From positions 1 to 64,000 of the forward strand of contig DDUL01000033.1 in the NCBI GenBank assembly GCA_002344785.1: 64,000 nucleotides of DNA, in the 5' to 3' direction. A program made the position numbers and the translations under genes. The notes under the pieces were generated by a model. That model was not told where the DNA came from, ran no database searches, and saw nothing but the letters and a program-made list of their open reading frames with translations. Positions 50,124 through 58,378 of the stretch are shown here, one piece after another (the first letter of the stretch is position 1; each line of letters starts with the position of its first letter). This DNA is from Bdellovibrionaceae bacterium UBA2339 (GTDB lineage: Bacteria; Bdellovibrionota; Bdellovibrionia; Bdellovibrionales; JAMPXM01).

Positions 50124-50843
50124 ATGGCGGCTCAGAAGAAAAAGGCCCAGCAGTCCGCACTGAGTGGAGGCATGTTTGCCTCGGTGCTCTTGATCTTGGC
50201 TTTTGGATTTGTCGGCTTACGCCAATTGGCCAGCCAAGGAACTCATGATCGCGATGCGCTCATAAGGCAATTGGAAGTCGCCCAGCAGGCTCGCGCACAG
50301 GCCGAGTTACGTGAACAGTTGGCACTTCAACAAGTCCGAGAATTGGGAACGCAAGTGGCAACGGTCTTGCCGGCGCAGTATCGTTCGATCGCCAAAGATG
50401 CAAGGACCTATCAGGCTCGTGCAATTGCCAGCGTCACCAATGCTCCGGAACTGGAATTGAAGATTGAACGTGCATCGAGTTTGTTGGAAAGGGCCAAAGC
50501 CGACTTTCGTGCGCAGAATTTTGAAACCTCAAATAAACGCCTTTCGGATTTGATTCGAAGTTACCCCGATTCAATTCATGGTCCCGAGGCTCGATTCTTA
50601 CTCGTTGAAGGCCTTTATCGAAGTCGCGATTTTGAAACTTGCATCGAGACGATCGAAGAGATGCTCCGGCTCTATCCTGAGAGCGAATTGACTGGATTTG
50701 CGCTTTTGCGATTGGCGAAGATTTACGAACTCCGCGATCGAATGGAAGACGCAGCCGACGTGTATCGGTCCATTCTGCAAAACTATCCTCAAAACGAAAT
50801 TAAGATGCAGGCCAAAATGGCCTTGAAACGAGTGGATTTGTGA
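50124..50843 (+). CDS. Membrane-anchored TPR protein
   Basis: The product is 239 aa; the ATG at 50124 has AGGGAG upstream and puts a membrane helix near the N-terminus (GGMFASVLLILAFGFVGLRQ). A coiled coil (about 45-75) then leads to TPR-like repeats (LLERAKADFRAQNFETSNKR, FLLVEGLYRSRDFETCIETI, LLRLAKIYELRDRMEDAADV). The pattern is like YbgF/CpoB- or YfgM-type envelope proteins with tetratricopeptide helices. It overlaps the next gene by four bases (GTGA). The partner is unknown. Confidence 0.78.
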   Translation: MAAQKKKAQQSALSGGMFASVLLILAFGFVGLRQLASQGTHDRDALIRQLEVAQQARAQAELREQLALQQVRELGTQVATVLPAQYRSIAKDARTYQARAIASVTNAPELELKIERASSLLERAKADFRAQNFETSNKRLSDLIRSYPDSIHGPEARFLLVEGLYRSRDFETCIETIEEMLRLYPESELTGFALLRLAKIYELRDRMEDAADVYRSILQNYPQNEIKMQAKMALKRVDL

Positions 50844-51916
50844 GTCGACGAGGAGTCGCTACTTTTCTTGGTTTACTTCTAGGCTTTTCCATAGAAGTCC
50901 GAATCGGCGCGCATGATCGCATTTCGACTTTGCCCTTGCAAATTGATGAAAACCTCCAAGTCAAATCGGGTCAGGTTGTCATGGAGCCAACGGCTTGTGT
51001 GCAGCTTGCGCCTCGTGTCTGTGAAGCCGATGAAGAGACTTGCAGCTCGGAGATTCAACCCAACTCCTCCAGCGCTCGGGATGCATCAAAGGGCCGTCGG
51101 CGGGTTCACTTTTCAGCGAAATTCAATTCGAGTTCCAATTCCAAAGAGCGACGATGTGCTTTGCGCGTCGGTGAAGATCGCCGCCTGACTTTCGCGTGGA
51201 GGGGACTGAGATTCACTTTGATCGACGCGGCGATGATTGAGCTCGTCGAAGAATCGACTAGCGCTCATTTTCGGATTTTGCAGGGAAGAGTTCGCGTGAC
51301 GGAGATCGAAGCCACCCAGCGGCCTGAATCGGAGAGTTCGACAGCGGTTGCTGCTCAGTCAGCGGAGCGGCCTCGACAATTGCCGCAATTATTGAGTCAC
51401 CTGGGTCAGTTTGAAATGAAGCCGGGCGTGGATGTGAGTGTGCATGTGCATGGAACTTCTGATTCAAAATCTTTGGGATCCGAGTCCTTGCAGGCGGTGA
51501 CGCTTTTCAATGAGTCCGATCAGACGCTCACGATGCAACTCAAAGGCTGGTCGGAGCCGAAGGAGCTGCCGCCTTGGACGGAAGTCGTGATACGTCGTCC
51601 CGGCTACAGAACAGCTCAGGCTTTGGTCGAGATTCCAGTTCCCTTGCAGTGGGACAGTTTTGTTGAGCGCCGAGCTCGCTTACACCATGGGCATCGAAAT
51701 CAGTTTGCCAAGGATCTCCAGCGCGCAGCCCAAGGTCGCGTACAGGCTGCTGAGTTCGTCGGACAGGCTCATCGCTTGGCTGCAGATCGTAAAGTGGCTT
51801 CTATTCGAGCTGAAGAGGCACGAGAGCGAGAGGCTGAGCGCCAGGCAAAGGTGCAAAGTGCCGAAGTGAAGCGCCTCTTCCGTGAGAGATTTCAGCGCCA
51901 ACAGCTCGGCGAATGA
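50840..51916 (+). CDS. Secreted hypothetical protein, possibly FecR-like
   Basis: The product is 358 aa. A signal-like N-terminus (MSRRGVATFLGLLLGFSIEV) begins it. The middle has beta-strand motifs resembling FecR/OmpA-stalk sensing domains (CALRVGEDRRLTFAWRGLRF, then FRILQGRVRVTEIEA). The last 70 residues are a charged helix (RAEEAREREAERQAKVQSAE). A cysteine-rich stretch near the N-terminus (ACVQLAPRVCEADEETC) might form disulfides. Membership in a known family is uncertain. It forms a pair with the TPR gene and is followed by a terminator. Confidence 0.6.
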   Translation: MSRRGVATFLGLLLGFSIEVRIGAHDRISTLPLQIDENLQVKSGQVVMEPTACVQLAPRVCEADEETCSSEIQPNSSSARDASKGRRRVHFSAKFNSSSNSKERRCALRVGEDRRLTFAWRGLRFTLIDAAMIELVEESTSAHFRILQGRVRVTEIEATQRPESESSTAVAAQSAERPRQLPQLLSHLGQFEMKPGVDVSVHVHGTSDSKSLGSESLQAVTLFNESDQTLTMQLKGWSEPKELPPWTEVVIRRPGYRTAQALVEIPVPLQWDSFVERRARLHHGHRNQFAKDLQRAAQGRVQAAEFVGQAHRLAADRKVASIRAEEAREREAERQAKVQSAEVKRLFRERFQRQQLGE

Positions 51917-51971
51917 CAAGCCACAATCGGCTCGAGCGCTCCTCCCTATGAACCTTCAAATTTTCTAGCTC

Positions 51972-51994
51972 GACTCCTGTCGAGGAGTCTTCTT
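51972..51994 (+). terminator. Intrinsic terminator
   Basis: GACTCCT (51972-51978) and AGGAGTC (51983-51989) pair around a GTCG loop, followed by TTCTT. It should end the TPR/secreted-protein transcript. Confidence 0.65.
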
Positions 51995-52078
51995 GAAGCA
52001 GCGGATTCGCGGTGAATTCTGCTGAGTTCTGCTACACTGAGGAAGACTGCAATCACTTCTCATGGAGGAGAAGCCGGT

Positions 52079-53752
52079 ATGTCTTCTGTAGGGTCAGCCG
52101 ACAAGCGATCAGGGCAAGACGAAGTCACTCGCGCCGCGCGCGAATCCTATCAACAAAAAGAAGCTGAACAGGCGAAGCGTCACGCGCAAGCCATGAAGCG
52201 CATGGCGGAAGCTCATCAAAAAGAAATTGCGGAGCTCGAAGCTCAGCATAATCGGCAAATGTCAGAGTTGAAGGATCGCGCCAGTGAGGCGATCTCTGCT
52301 CGAGACCTTCGGTACCAGAAGGAGATGGAAGAGCTTCGAGCCATGCATCAAAAAAATGTTCAGCGTCAGGCCAATGAGTCTGAGACGGCGAGAAGGCAGA
52401 TTGAATCGGCTTACAAGAGCCAAGCCGAAGCGACCAAGGCGGCACAGACCCAACAGACCGAACTGATGCGAGGTCAGTTCACGGAAGATCTCAAGAAAAA
52501 AGACGCTCAGTTTGAGGATTTTGCCAAGCGAACTCGAGAGACTTCGCAGAAGTCCTTAGGTGAAACGCGGACAAAATTGACCCAGGCTCACGAAGAAGAA
52601 AAGTCCGTCATCATTAGTGATCGAAATCGGATGTTGGCGCAGCAGCAGCGAAACCAATCCGAACTCCGCCGTGCCAAAGATGCTCAGATGGCGGCGCTTG
52701 AGCGAGAAAAGCGTAATCAACTGGAATCTCAAAGAGTGCAAAGCCAGATTACTCTGGAAGATGAGCGACAAAACCATCGCATGGGTCTGGAAGAGGCCCG
52801 ACACAACTTCGATGCGGGACTCAAATCGGCTCGAGATCGATACCGGGACGCGATGGAGGAGAACGTTGAGGAAAATCAAAGAGCGCGATTGTCGTTTGAA
52901 GATAACGTCAATAAGCGCATGAATGATCGCGTGAATACGGGTGAGGCGGAGAATCGCCGCTTGAAGTCCGAACTCACGCGCCAACAAGTGCGCATGAATC
53001 AACAAAAGGGTCGGGAAGTTCAAAACACTCGATCAGAGATGCAGAAGAATATTGATTTGCTCGAGAAGGCCCGACTTGAGTTGGTTGATGCGACCAACGA
53101 GAAGACGGCCGATGAGATCCGTCGCGTGAACAACTCAAATTCCGAGTTAATGGGACGTACGAATCGGTTCTATCAAGAGAAATTGATCATGGATCGAGCT
53201 CGAGCCGATGAACGGGTGGAACGCGCCAACGTTGATCATGAGAAAAAGCTATCGCACACCGAAATCACCAATCGATCTCGGTTTGATAAGCTCTCAGCTC
53301 AAGCGGAGAGGGAAGAAAAGTCCATGCGGAACTTCTTTGAACAATCGTCGCTGGCTCAACGAGAAAACTTTGAAATGAGTTTGCGAGATTTGCGTGAACG
53401 AAATAAGCGCGACCAGGATCTGATCGTGGCGAACTTCTCTCGACAAGCCCGGGAGCGAGAAGAGAAGTTCCGTGAAAAGCTCGGCGAGATCACCTCGAAG
53501 CATGCCATCCAGGTTCAAGACCTGCAGCAAGATTCGGAGCGTCGAGAGCGGGAGCTTTTGACGTCGCATCAAAAGGAAAAGAAGGAGCTTGTGGCTCAAA
53601 AGAATCTTGAGATTCAGCGCCAAGCGACTCAGTATGAGAACCGAATCGCGAAGATGGAAGAGGCGCATAAACAGCAAGTGGATATCATGCAGCGACGTCA
53701 CGAAGAGTCTTTGGCCAATATGACTCGCTCGAAGGCCGGCTCGAAGTCCTAA
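52079..53752 (+). CDS. Long coiled-coil protein
   Basis: The product is 557 aa with GGAGGAG before the ATG. Nearly the entire chain (about 20-550) is Lys/Arg/Glu/Gln heptad-rich helix, for example KQAQAMKRMAEAHQKEIAEL-like runs and QRNQSELRRAKDAQMAALER. It has no cysteine, signal peptide or membrane segment. This is a charged, rod-like cytoplasmic protein, perhaps cytoskeletal. No function can be assigned. It is expressed alone, between terminator and pyk. Confidence 0.8.
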   Translation: MSSVGSADKRSGQDEVTRAARESYQQKEAEQAKRHAQAMKRMAEAHQKEIAELEAQHNRQMSELKDRASEAISARDLRYQKEMEELRAMHQKNVQRQANESETARRQIESAYKSQAEATKAAQTQQTELMRGQFTEDLKKKDAQFEDFAKRTRETSQKSLGETRTKLTQAHEEEKSVIISDRNRMLAQQQRNQSELRRAKDAQMAALEREKRNQLESQRVQSQITLEDERQNHRMGLEEARHNFDAGLKSARDRYRDAMEENVEENQRARLSFEDNVNKRMNDRVNTGEAENRRLKSELTRQQVRMNQQKGREVQNTRSEMQKNIDLLEKARLELVDATNEKTADEIRRVNNSNSELMGRTNRFYQEKLIMDRARADERVERANVDHEKKLSHTEITNRSRFDKLSAQAEREEKSMRNFFEQSSLAQRENFEMSLRDLRERNKRDQDLIVANFSRQAREREEKFREKLGEITSKHAIQVQDLQQDSERRERELLTSHQKEKKELVAQKNLEIQRQATQYENRIAKMEEAHKQQVDIMQRRHEESLANMTRSKAGSKS

Positions 53753-53755
53753 GCT

Positions 53756-53794
53756 GAAATTTTGAGCTGAAGATCTGAGCCGAAGATCTGAGCC
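53756..53794. repeat. 13-nt tandem repeat, three copies
   Basis: GAAGATCTGAGCC occurs twice exactly (53769-53794), preceded by a degenerate copy GAAATTTTGAGCT (53756-53768). It begins just after the stop of the coiled-coil gene and may reflect slippage. Confidence 0.75.
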
Positions 53795-53902
53795 GAAGCG
53801 TTCCTCGCCCCCGCGATGTGATCTCGAAAGAGATCGAAGTGAACGAATTGATTGAAGACAACTCGAAGATGAGCAATGACCTGACATCGGGTGGGGCACG
53901 TG

Positions 53903-55396
53903 ATGAATCGTCTAGCAGACCGTCGAACAAAAATTGTCGCCACAATTGGCCCGGCTACGAAAGGCCGGGAAAATCTGAAAAAAGCCATCATGGCGGGAAT
54001 GAACGTTGCCCGTCTGAATTTCTCGCATGGAACGCATGCTGAGCATGCCGAGGTCATTCGCGATTTGCGCGAATTGTCCTTGGAATTACGTGCGCCGATC
54101 ACCCTGCTTCAAGATTTGCAAGGCCCTAAGATTCGTGTGGGTAAGTTTGAAAACGGCGCGATTGAACTCGAAGAGGGTTCAGAAGTCGTGGTCACGGTAC
54201 GGGAGATCCTTGGCCGGCCCGGTTTAATCCCCTCGGACTTTAAAGAACTGCCGGCCTCGTGCCAACCTGGCACGCGGATTATGCTGGATGACGGCTTACT
54301 TGAACTTAAAGTCGTGAAAGTCGGTCGCGAAGATGTTGAATGTGTTGTGATTTACGGTGGTGTTCTGAAGGATCGCAAGGGAATGAATATTCCTGGCGCT
54401 CACCTTCAAGTGGACTGTTTGACGTCTAAGGACTTGAAGGATCTGGAATTTGGAATTGCGCAAGGTGTGGACTTCATTGCCTTGTCATTTGTGCGAAGTG
54501 GCGGGGATATTCGTCGACTTCGTGAGTTGATTCAACAACAGGGCTCAAGTGCTCGAATTGTCGCAAAAATTGAAATGCTTGAGGCGATTGAGGACCTTGA
54601 GGAGATCGTGCGACTCAGTGACGCGGTCATGGTGGCGCGTGGAGACTTGGCTGTTGAAGTCGGGCAGACGAGGCTGCCGCAAATCCAAAAGCAGATTGTT
54701 CAGTTGTGTAATCGCATCGGTCGACCGGTGATCACGGCAACACAAATGCTCGACTCGATGACGGACAATCCACGGCCAACTCGTGCCGAAATCACGGACG
54801 TCGCCAATGCGGTGTTAGATGGCAGTGATGCATTGATGTTGTCGGCTGAGTCGGCGAGCGGAAAGTTTCCATTTCGATGCATTCAGACCATGCATGAAAT
54901 TATCTTGGAAGTAGAACGTAACGGCGATTATTTCTACGACATGCGGATGGAGGATCAGTTTTCTTCAGTGGCCGACGCGATCGCCGCCGCATCTGCGCTA
55001 TCGGCTCAAAAGCTACAAGCCGAAGCCATTGTTTGTCTGACGACATCGGGGAAGACGGCGTCGATGATCGCTGGTTATCGACCTAAAGCGCGCATCATTG
55101 CGGTGACCCACATTCTTCCAACCTTAAATCGACTCGAACTTGTATGGGGCATCCAAACCTTTAAGATCGATCCGTATTCGTCGTCCGACGAAGCCATGCA
55201 GCAAATCGAGAGAATGCTTTTGCAGTATGGCCTGGTGAAGCCTGGAGATCGTGTGATTCTCACTTTGGGAGTTCCGGTGTTAGAGCGTGGCACGACCAAC
55301 GCACTACGCGTATACACCATCAATCGAGAGGATCTCACTCGGCTCCCGGAGGCTGAATTGCCAACAAGGTGCAAAGTTCACTCGGCCTTAAGTTAG
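53903..55396 (+). CDS. pyk: Pyruvate kinase
   Basis: The product is 497 aa from ATG 53903 (a GTG at 53891 is also in frame). Hallmarks are RRTKIVATIGPATKGRENLK, ARLNFSHGTHAEHAEVI, PITLLQDLQGPKIRVG, IVAKIEMLEAIEDLEEIV (catalytic Lys), VMVARGDLAVEVG, and VITATQMLDSMTDNPRPTRA. The C-terminal domain has ALSAQKLQAEAIVCLTTSGK. It makes pyruvate and ATP from phosphoenolpyruvate in glycolysis. It converges within two bases on the next gene. Confidence 0.96.
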   Translation: MNRLADRRTKIVATIGPATKGRENLKKAIMAGMNVARLNFSHGTHAEHAEVIRDLRELSLELRAPITLLQDLQGPKIRVGKFENGAIELEEGSEVVVTVREILGRPGLIPSDFKELPASCQPGTRIMLDDGLLELKVVKVGREDVECVVIYGGVLKDRKGMNIPGAHLQVDCLTSKDLKDLEFGIAQGVDFIALSFVRSGGDIRRLRELIQQQGSSARIVAKIEMLEAIEDLEEIVRLSDAVMVARGDLAVEVGQTRLPQIQKQIVQLCNRIGRPVITATQMLDSMTDNPRPTRAEITDVANAVLDGSDALMLSAESASGKFPFRCIQTMHEIILEVERNGDYFYDMRMEDQFSSVADAIAAASALSAQKLQAEAIVCLTTSGKTASMIAGYRPKARIIAVTHILPTLNRLELVWGIQTFKIDPYSSSDEAMQQIERMLLQYGLVKPGDRVILTLGVPVLERGTTNALRVYTINREDLTRLPEAELPTRCKVHSALS

Positions 55397-55398
55397 AA

Positions 55399-56898
55399 TC
55401 AACGACTCAACGACTGAAGTTGAATGCGCTGGCCTTGAAGTCTCTGAGGTAAGAGATCTTCGCAGATTCTAGCGACGGAGTTCTTCGAGCCTGAGCCGAG
55501 GTGTTGAAGCGTGATCGAGATTCCTTGTGGGCCCCAATTCACAAAGGCTGGATAAATGAGACCTTTGATCCGACCCATGGAATCGAATTGAGCTTCACCC
55601 AAAATGCTTTCAAGCACAGGTTTTTGTGATGTCGCGGATTGGTCGTGCTGAAGCTCGCGAGTCTTAAGTAGGACTTGAAGGCCGGCGTACAAGTAGGCAG
55701 CGTGAAAGTCAGGATCGCGACCAAAGGCATCTCGGTAACTTCGAACAAATTCACAATTGTCGTTGGCTGCATTCGCCCGATCTTGTCCTAAAAACGGAAT
55801 CCAGAAGTGAACATGAGTTTCTTCGCCGGCCTTTGACTTCGGAGCAAAAGGGGCGAGCCTTCGGCCGTAGAGGATCAATTTATTCGCACTAATGAAGACT
55901 GGGTCATCGCGGAGGCTGTCGAGCCCTTCGTGACGAAAACTCAGCAAGGCGAGGCTAATGGGCTGAGATCCGACTCGACTCTTGAGCTCACTCCACGCCT
56001 TCAGCAATTCATGATTGGAAAATTCGATCACCTGAACTTGCTCGGCTTGTTTCCGAAGTTCATCGAGACTTGCATCAAAATAATCCGTGCCTGGACCGCG
56101 GGCTTGTAGCACCCAAATGGGCCGTTTGAAAAAGGCCGGGCGATGCTGTTTAAAGTTTGCGAGATATTGACGGGAGTTTAGAAAAACGTGTCGAAATTCA
56201 GCATCAGCTGAAGCGTTGAGTTTGCGAAGTTCTTGATCCACGCGATCATCGGCGAGCACTTGGGTCCAGAGTTGTGAGATTTTCGGCTGAGTCGCCAACC
56301 ACTTGCGGGTCATTGCCGAATCAGGAGGAGAAAACAGCGCCTTTTGATGGGTCTGATCAGCTTGGTCGCTCGGCTCGATTCGCTGGGAGTTGTACTTCAC
56401 CTCGTTCGGTCCTGATCCGTTTTGCATGAACTTGAGCAGAGCTTGATTGAACTCCTCCCAAGTCTTGGGGCCCGGCTCGCTCGGCAAATCGAAAGTCAGG
56501 AAGTGAACTTGAGGGTGTCGGCGAGCGAATAATTCTGCAGCCTGATCAAGATACTGATTTTTACCCATACCCAGGATGCGAGGCCGAAGAATCCGAATTG
56601 AATTTTGAGTTGGGGTCTTGGGGCGGTGGATTCTGGGATCTTGTGAGGGATCCGTCTGTGGGGCGGTTTGGCTCGGAGTCACCTGTGAGTGTTTGATGTT
56701 GGGGCCCGAACAAGCCGTGGCCGCGAGAGCTATGAGGCAAAGTTGAATGGGGTAGAGCCAAAGATGGGGCGGTACCCTGGCGCCTATGCCATGTGAGAGG
56801 TTTGAAGGGGCGTGACGGCCTACAAGTTTGAGACTCTCAAGTGCCCTTGGACACTTTGCGTTTGTCGAAATTGAAATGGAGGGTTCTAATAGTGACAT
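55399..56898 (-). CDS. Lipoprotein resembling a branched-chain-type solute-binding protein
   Basis: The frame runs 499 aa from an ATG at 56898, but a lipobox (ALAATACSG) lies about 60 residues in. That implies the true start is nearer it, around a stretch with no ATG, GTG or TTG in frame (closest is ATA). The mature part after Cys starts with disordered Pro/Gln/Ser (HSQVTPSQTAPQTDPSQDP) and has a periplasmic binding fold with two lobes (YLDQAAELFARRHPQVHFLT, IWVLQARGPGTDYFDASLDE and AAYLYAGLQVLLKTRELQ). The ligand is unknown. It is divergent from the envelope operon. Confidence 0.6.
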   Translation of the reverse strand: MSLLEPSISISTNAKCPRALESLKLVGRHAPSNLSHGIGARVPPHLWLYPIQLCLIALAATACSGPNIKHSQVTPSQTAPQTDPSQDPRIHRPKTPTQNSIRILRPRILGMGKNQYLDQAAELFARRHPQVHFLTFDLPSEPGPKTWEEFNQALLKFMQNGSGPNEVKYNSQRIEPSDQADQTHQKALFSPPDSAMTRKWLATQPKISQLWTQVLADDRVDQELRKLNASADAEFRHVFLNSRQYLANFKQHRPAFFKRPIWVLQARGPGTDYFDASLDELRKQAEQVQVIEFSNHELLKAWSELKSRVGSQPISLALLSFRHEGLDSLRDDPVFISANKLILYGRRLAPFAPKSKAGEETHVHFWIPFLGQDRANAANDNCEFVRSYRDAFGRDPDFHAAYLYAGLQVLLKTRELQHDQSATSQKPVLESILGEAQFDSMGRIKGLIYPAFVNWGPQGISITLQHLGSGSKNSVARICEDLLPQRLQGQRIQLQSLSR

Positions 56899-58378
56899 GG
56901 CCAACGATCGCACTCCCATTGAGTCAAAAGGTGTATTGGCCTCATTGATGTTATTCCTCGCGCTGAGCTTTGCAAGATTGTTCGCTCAGCCCGATCGCAT
57001 TCATCGACTCTCGGCTGAGGCTTGGTCGGAAGGATTGATGCTGCCAGCTCCTTGGTGGCCTGACTTTCTGTCTGGACTCATTCCCGATACCTCAACCCAT
57101 ATTCGCATTGTCGCAGCTTTGACATTGGCCCTCGTCGTGGGGCTGCAATTTTTGATGTTTTCCATGGCTACGGATCGCGGCAACTCGGAGTCGCCGCGCG
57201 CCATGCGGATGTGGCAAGTGGCGCATAGCCTGTTTTGTGCGGCCTTCATGTGGCGAGTTTTTCAGTATGGCTCGTCGGTCAGTGAATTTGAAGTCTACGA
57301 TCATGTGTTCGGAATCCTCGCCTTTGCCTATCTTTTGGGTGGGCGTTTCCAGATCGAGCGAATTTGGTTCGCCCTAGCCGGCGTGTATTTTTTGAGTGCG
57401 TTAGCGAAACTCAATCCCTCTTGGTTGAGTGGTCGGATCTTCACTACGACACAAGAGATGTTGGCGTTTCTTCCGGAAGTGGCTTGGATTGTACAATTGG
57501 CGTGTCTCCTCCTCGTGTTCATCGAGTTCGTCGTGCCCGGATTCTTTTTCTCAATCAGCGAGAGACGAAGACGATGGGCGTGGTGGACATTTATAGGCTT
57601 TCACGCCTACTCATTCTTTCTCATTGATTATCGCTTTCCGGGTCTCATGTTGACCTTCCTTATGGCCGTCGGGTTGAGCGGGCTTGGAAAATTCCCAGAC
57701 CGTGATCGGCTCATTCAGTCATTCAAGTGGACATCGAGCGGCCGCGCTGAGACTCTCAAAACTTGGTCAGTGGCTGGGCTCATCTTGGGGATGATTGGTT
57801 CATCACTCATTTCAACTTTAAATCCGGGCGCGCGCGTGTTGACGATGCAGGGTCGATCAGCCGGCCTTTTCATGTTCGATGTGAACACCAATTGTCGAGT
57901 GAGTCTTCAGCTTCGCCGGCAAATCTCACAGGCTGAGGAAAGCTTTCAAATCATTCACACATCAGGCTATCGCGAGAATATGCGACTTGCTGATGGAGGC
58001 TCGGAGCCAAAGTCGCGCGATCGAATCGAGATATCCCTGAACTCACAAAGAATCCGACTCGACGCAAATGCCTATGGGAATATCTATGCCGGATTGAATC
58101 CTTCGTCAGGAAACCGAAATCTTCTCTACAATCGCGGTTTGATTTGTTCGGACTCAAGAAGAGTTTGTTGTGACCCCCAAGTGTACGCTCACTTTCTATC
58201 TCGACAGCTTCAACAAGGAAAGTGGGATGAGGTCGGTCTGAAAATTGAGGCGGATCTCAATGGTTGGCAGAAGTGGTGGACGGTGGTTGATCTCAACAAT
58301 ATTCGAAGCCTCGATCAATTGAAGTTCGAATTCTCCAATCCTCCGGAAGACTACCCAGCGGAGTATCGATGGCCGTAG
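56897..58378 (+). CDS. HTTM-like polytopic membrane protein
   Basis: The product is 493 aa from the ATG at 56897; alternatives are 56876 and 56828. About six to eight membrane helices spread over residues 10-290, with the HTTM/vitamin-K-carboxylase-like segment (YFLSALAKLNPSWLSGRIF) near residue 175. A soluble C-terminal part (about 310-490) is beta-rich with three or four cysteines. HTTM proteins occur in envelope modification but most lack a known reaction. It starts a tightly linked operon: the next gene overlaps by ten bases. Confidence 0.7.
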   Translation: MANDRTPIESKGVLASLMLFLALSFARLFAQPDRIHRLSAEAWSEGLMLPAPWWPDFLSGLIPDTSTHIRIVAALTLALVVGLQFLMFSMATDRGNSESPRAMRMWQVAHSLFCAAFMWRVFQYGSSVSEFEVYDHVFGILAFAYLLGGRFQIERIWFALAGVYFLSALAKLNPSWLSGRIFTTTQEMLAFLPEVAWIVQLACLLLVFIEFVVPGFFFSISERRRRWAWWTFIGFHAYSFFLIDYRFPGLMLTFLMAVGLSGLGKFPDRDRLIQSFKWTSSGRAETLKTWSVAGLILGMIGSSLISTLNPGARVLTMQGRSAGLFMFDVNTNCRVSLQLRRQISQAEESFQIIHTSGYRENMRLADGGSEPKSRDRIEISLNSQRIRLDANAYGNIYAGLNPSSGNRNLLYNRGLICSDSRRVCCDPQVYAHFLSRQLQQGKWDEVGLKIEADLNGWQKWWTVVDLNNIRSLDQLKFEFSNPPEDYPAEYRWP

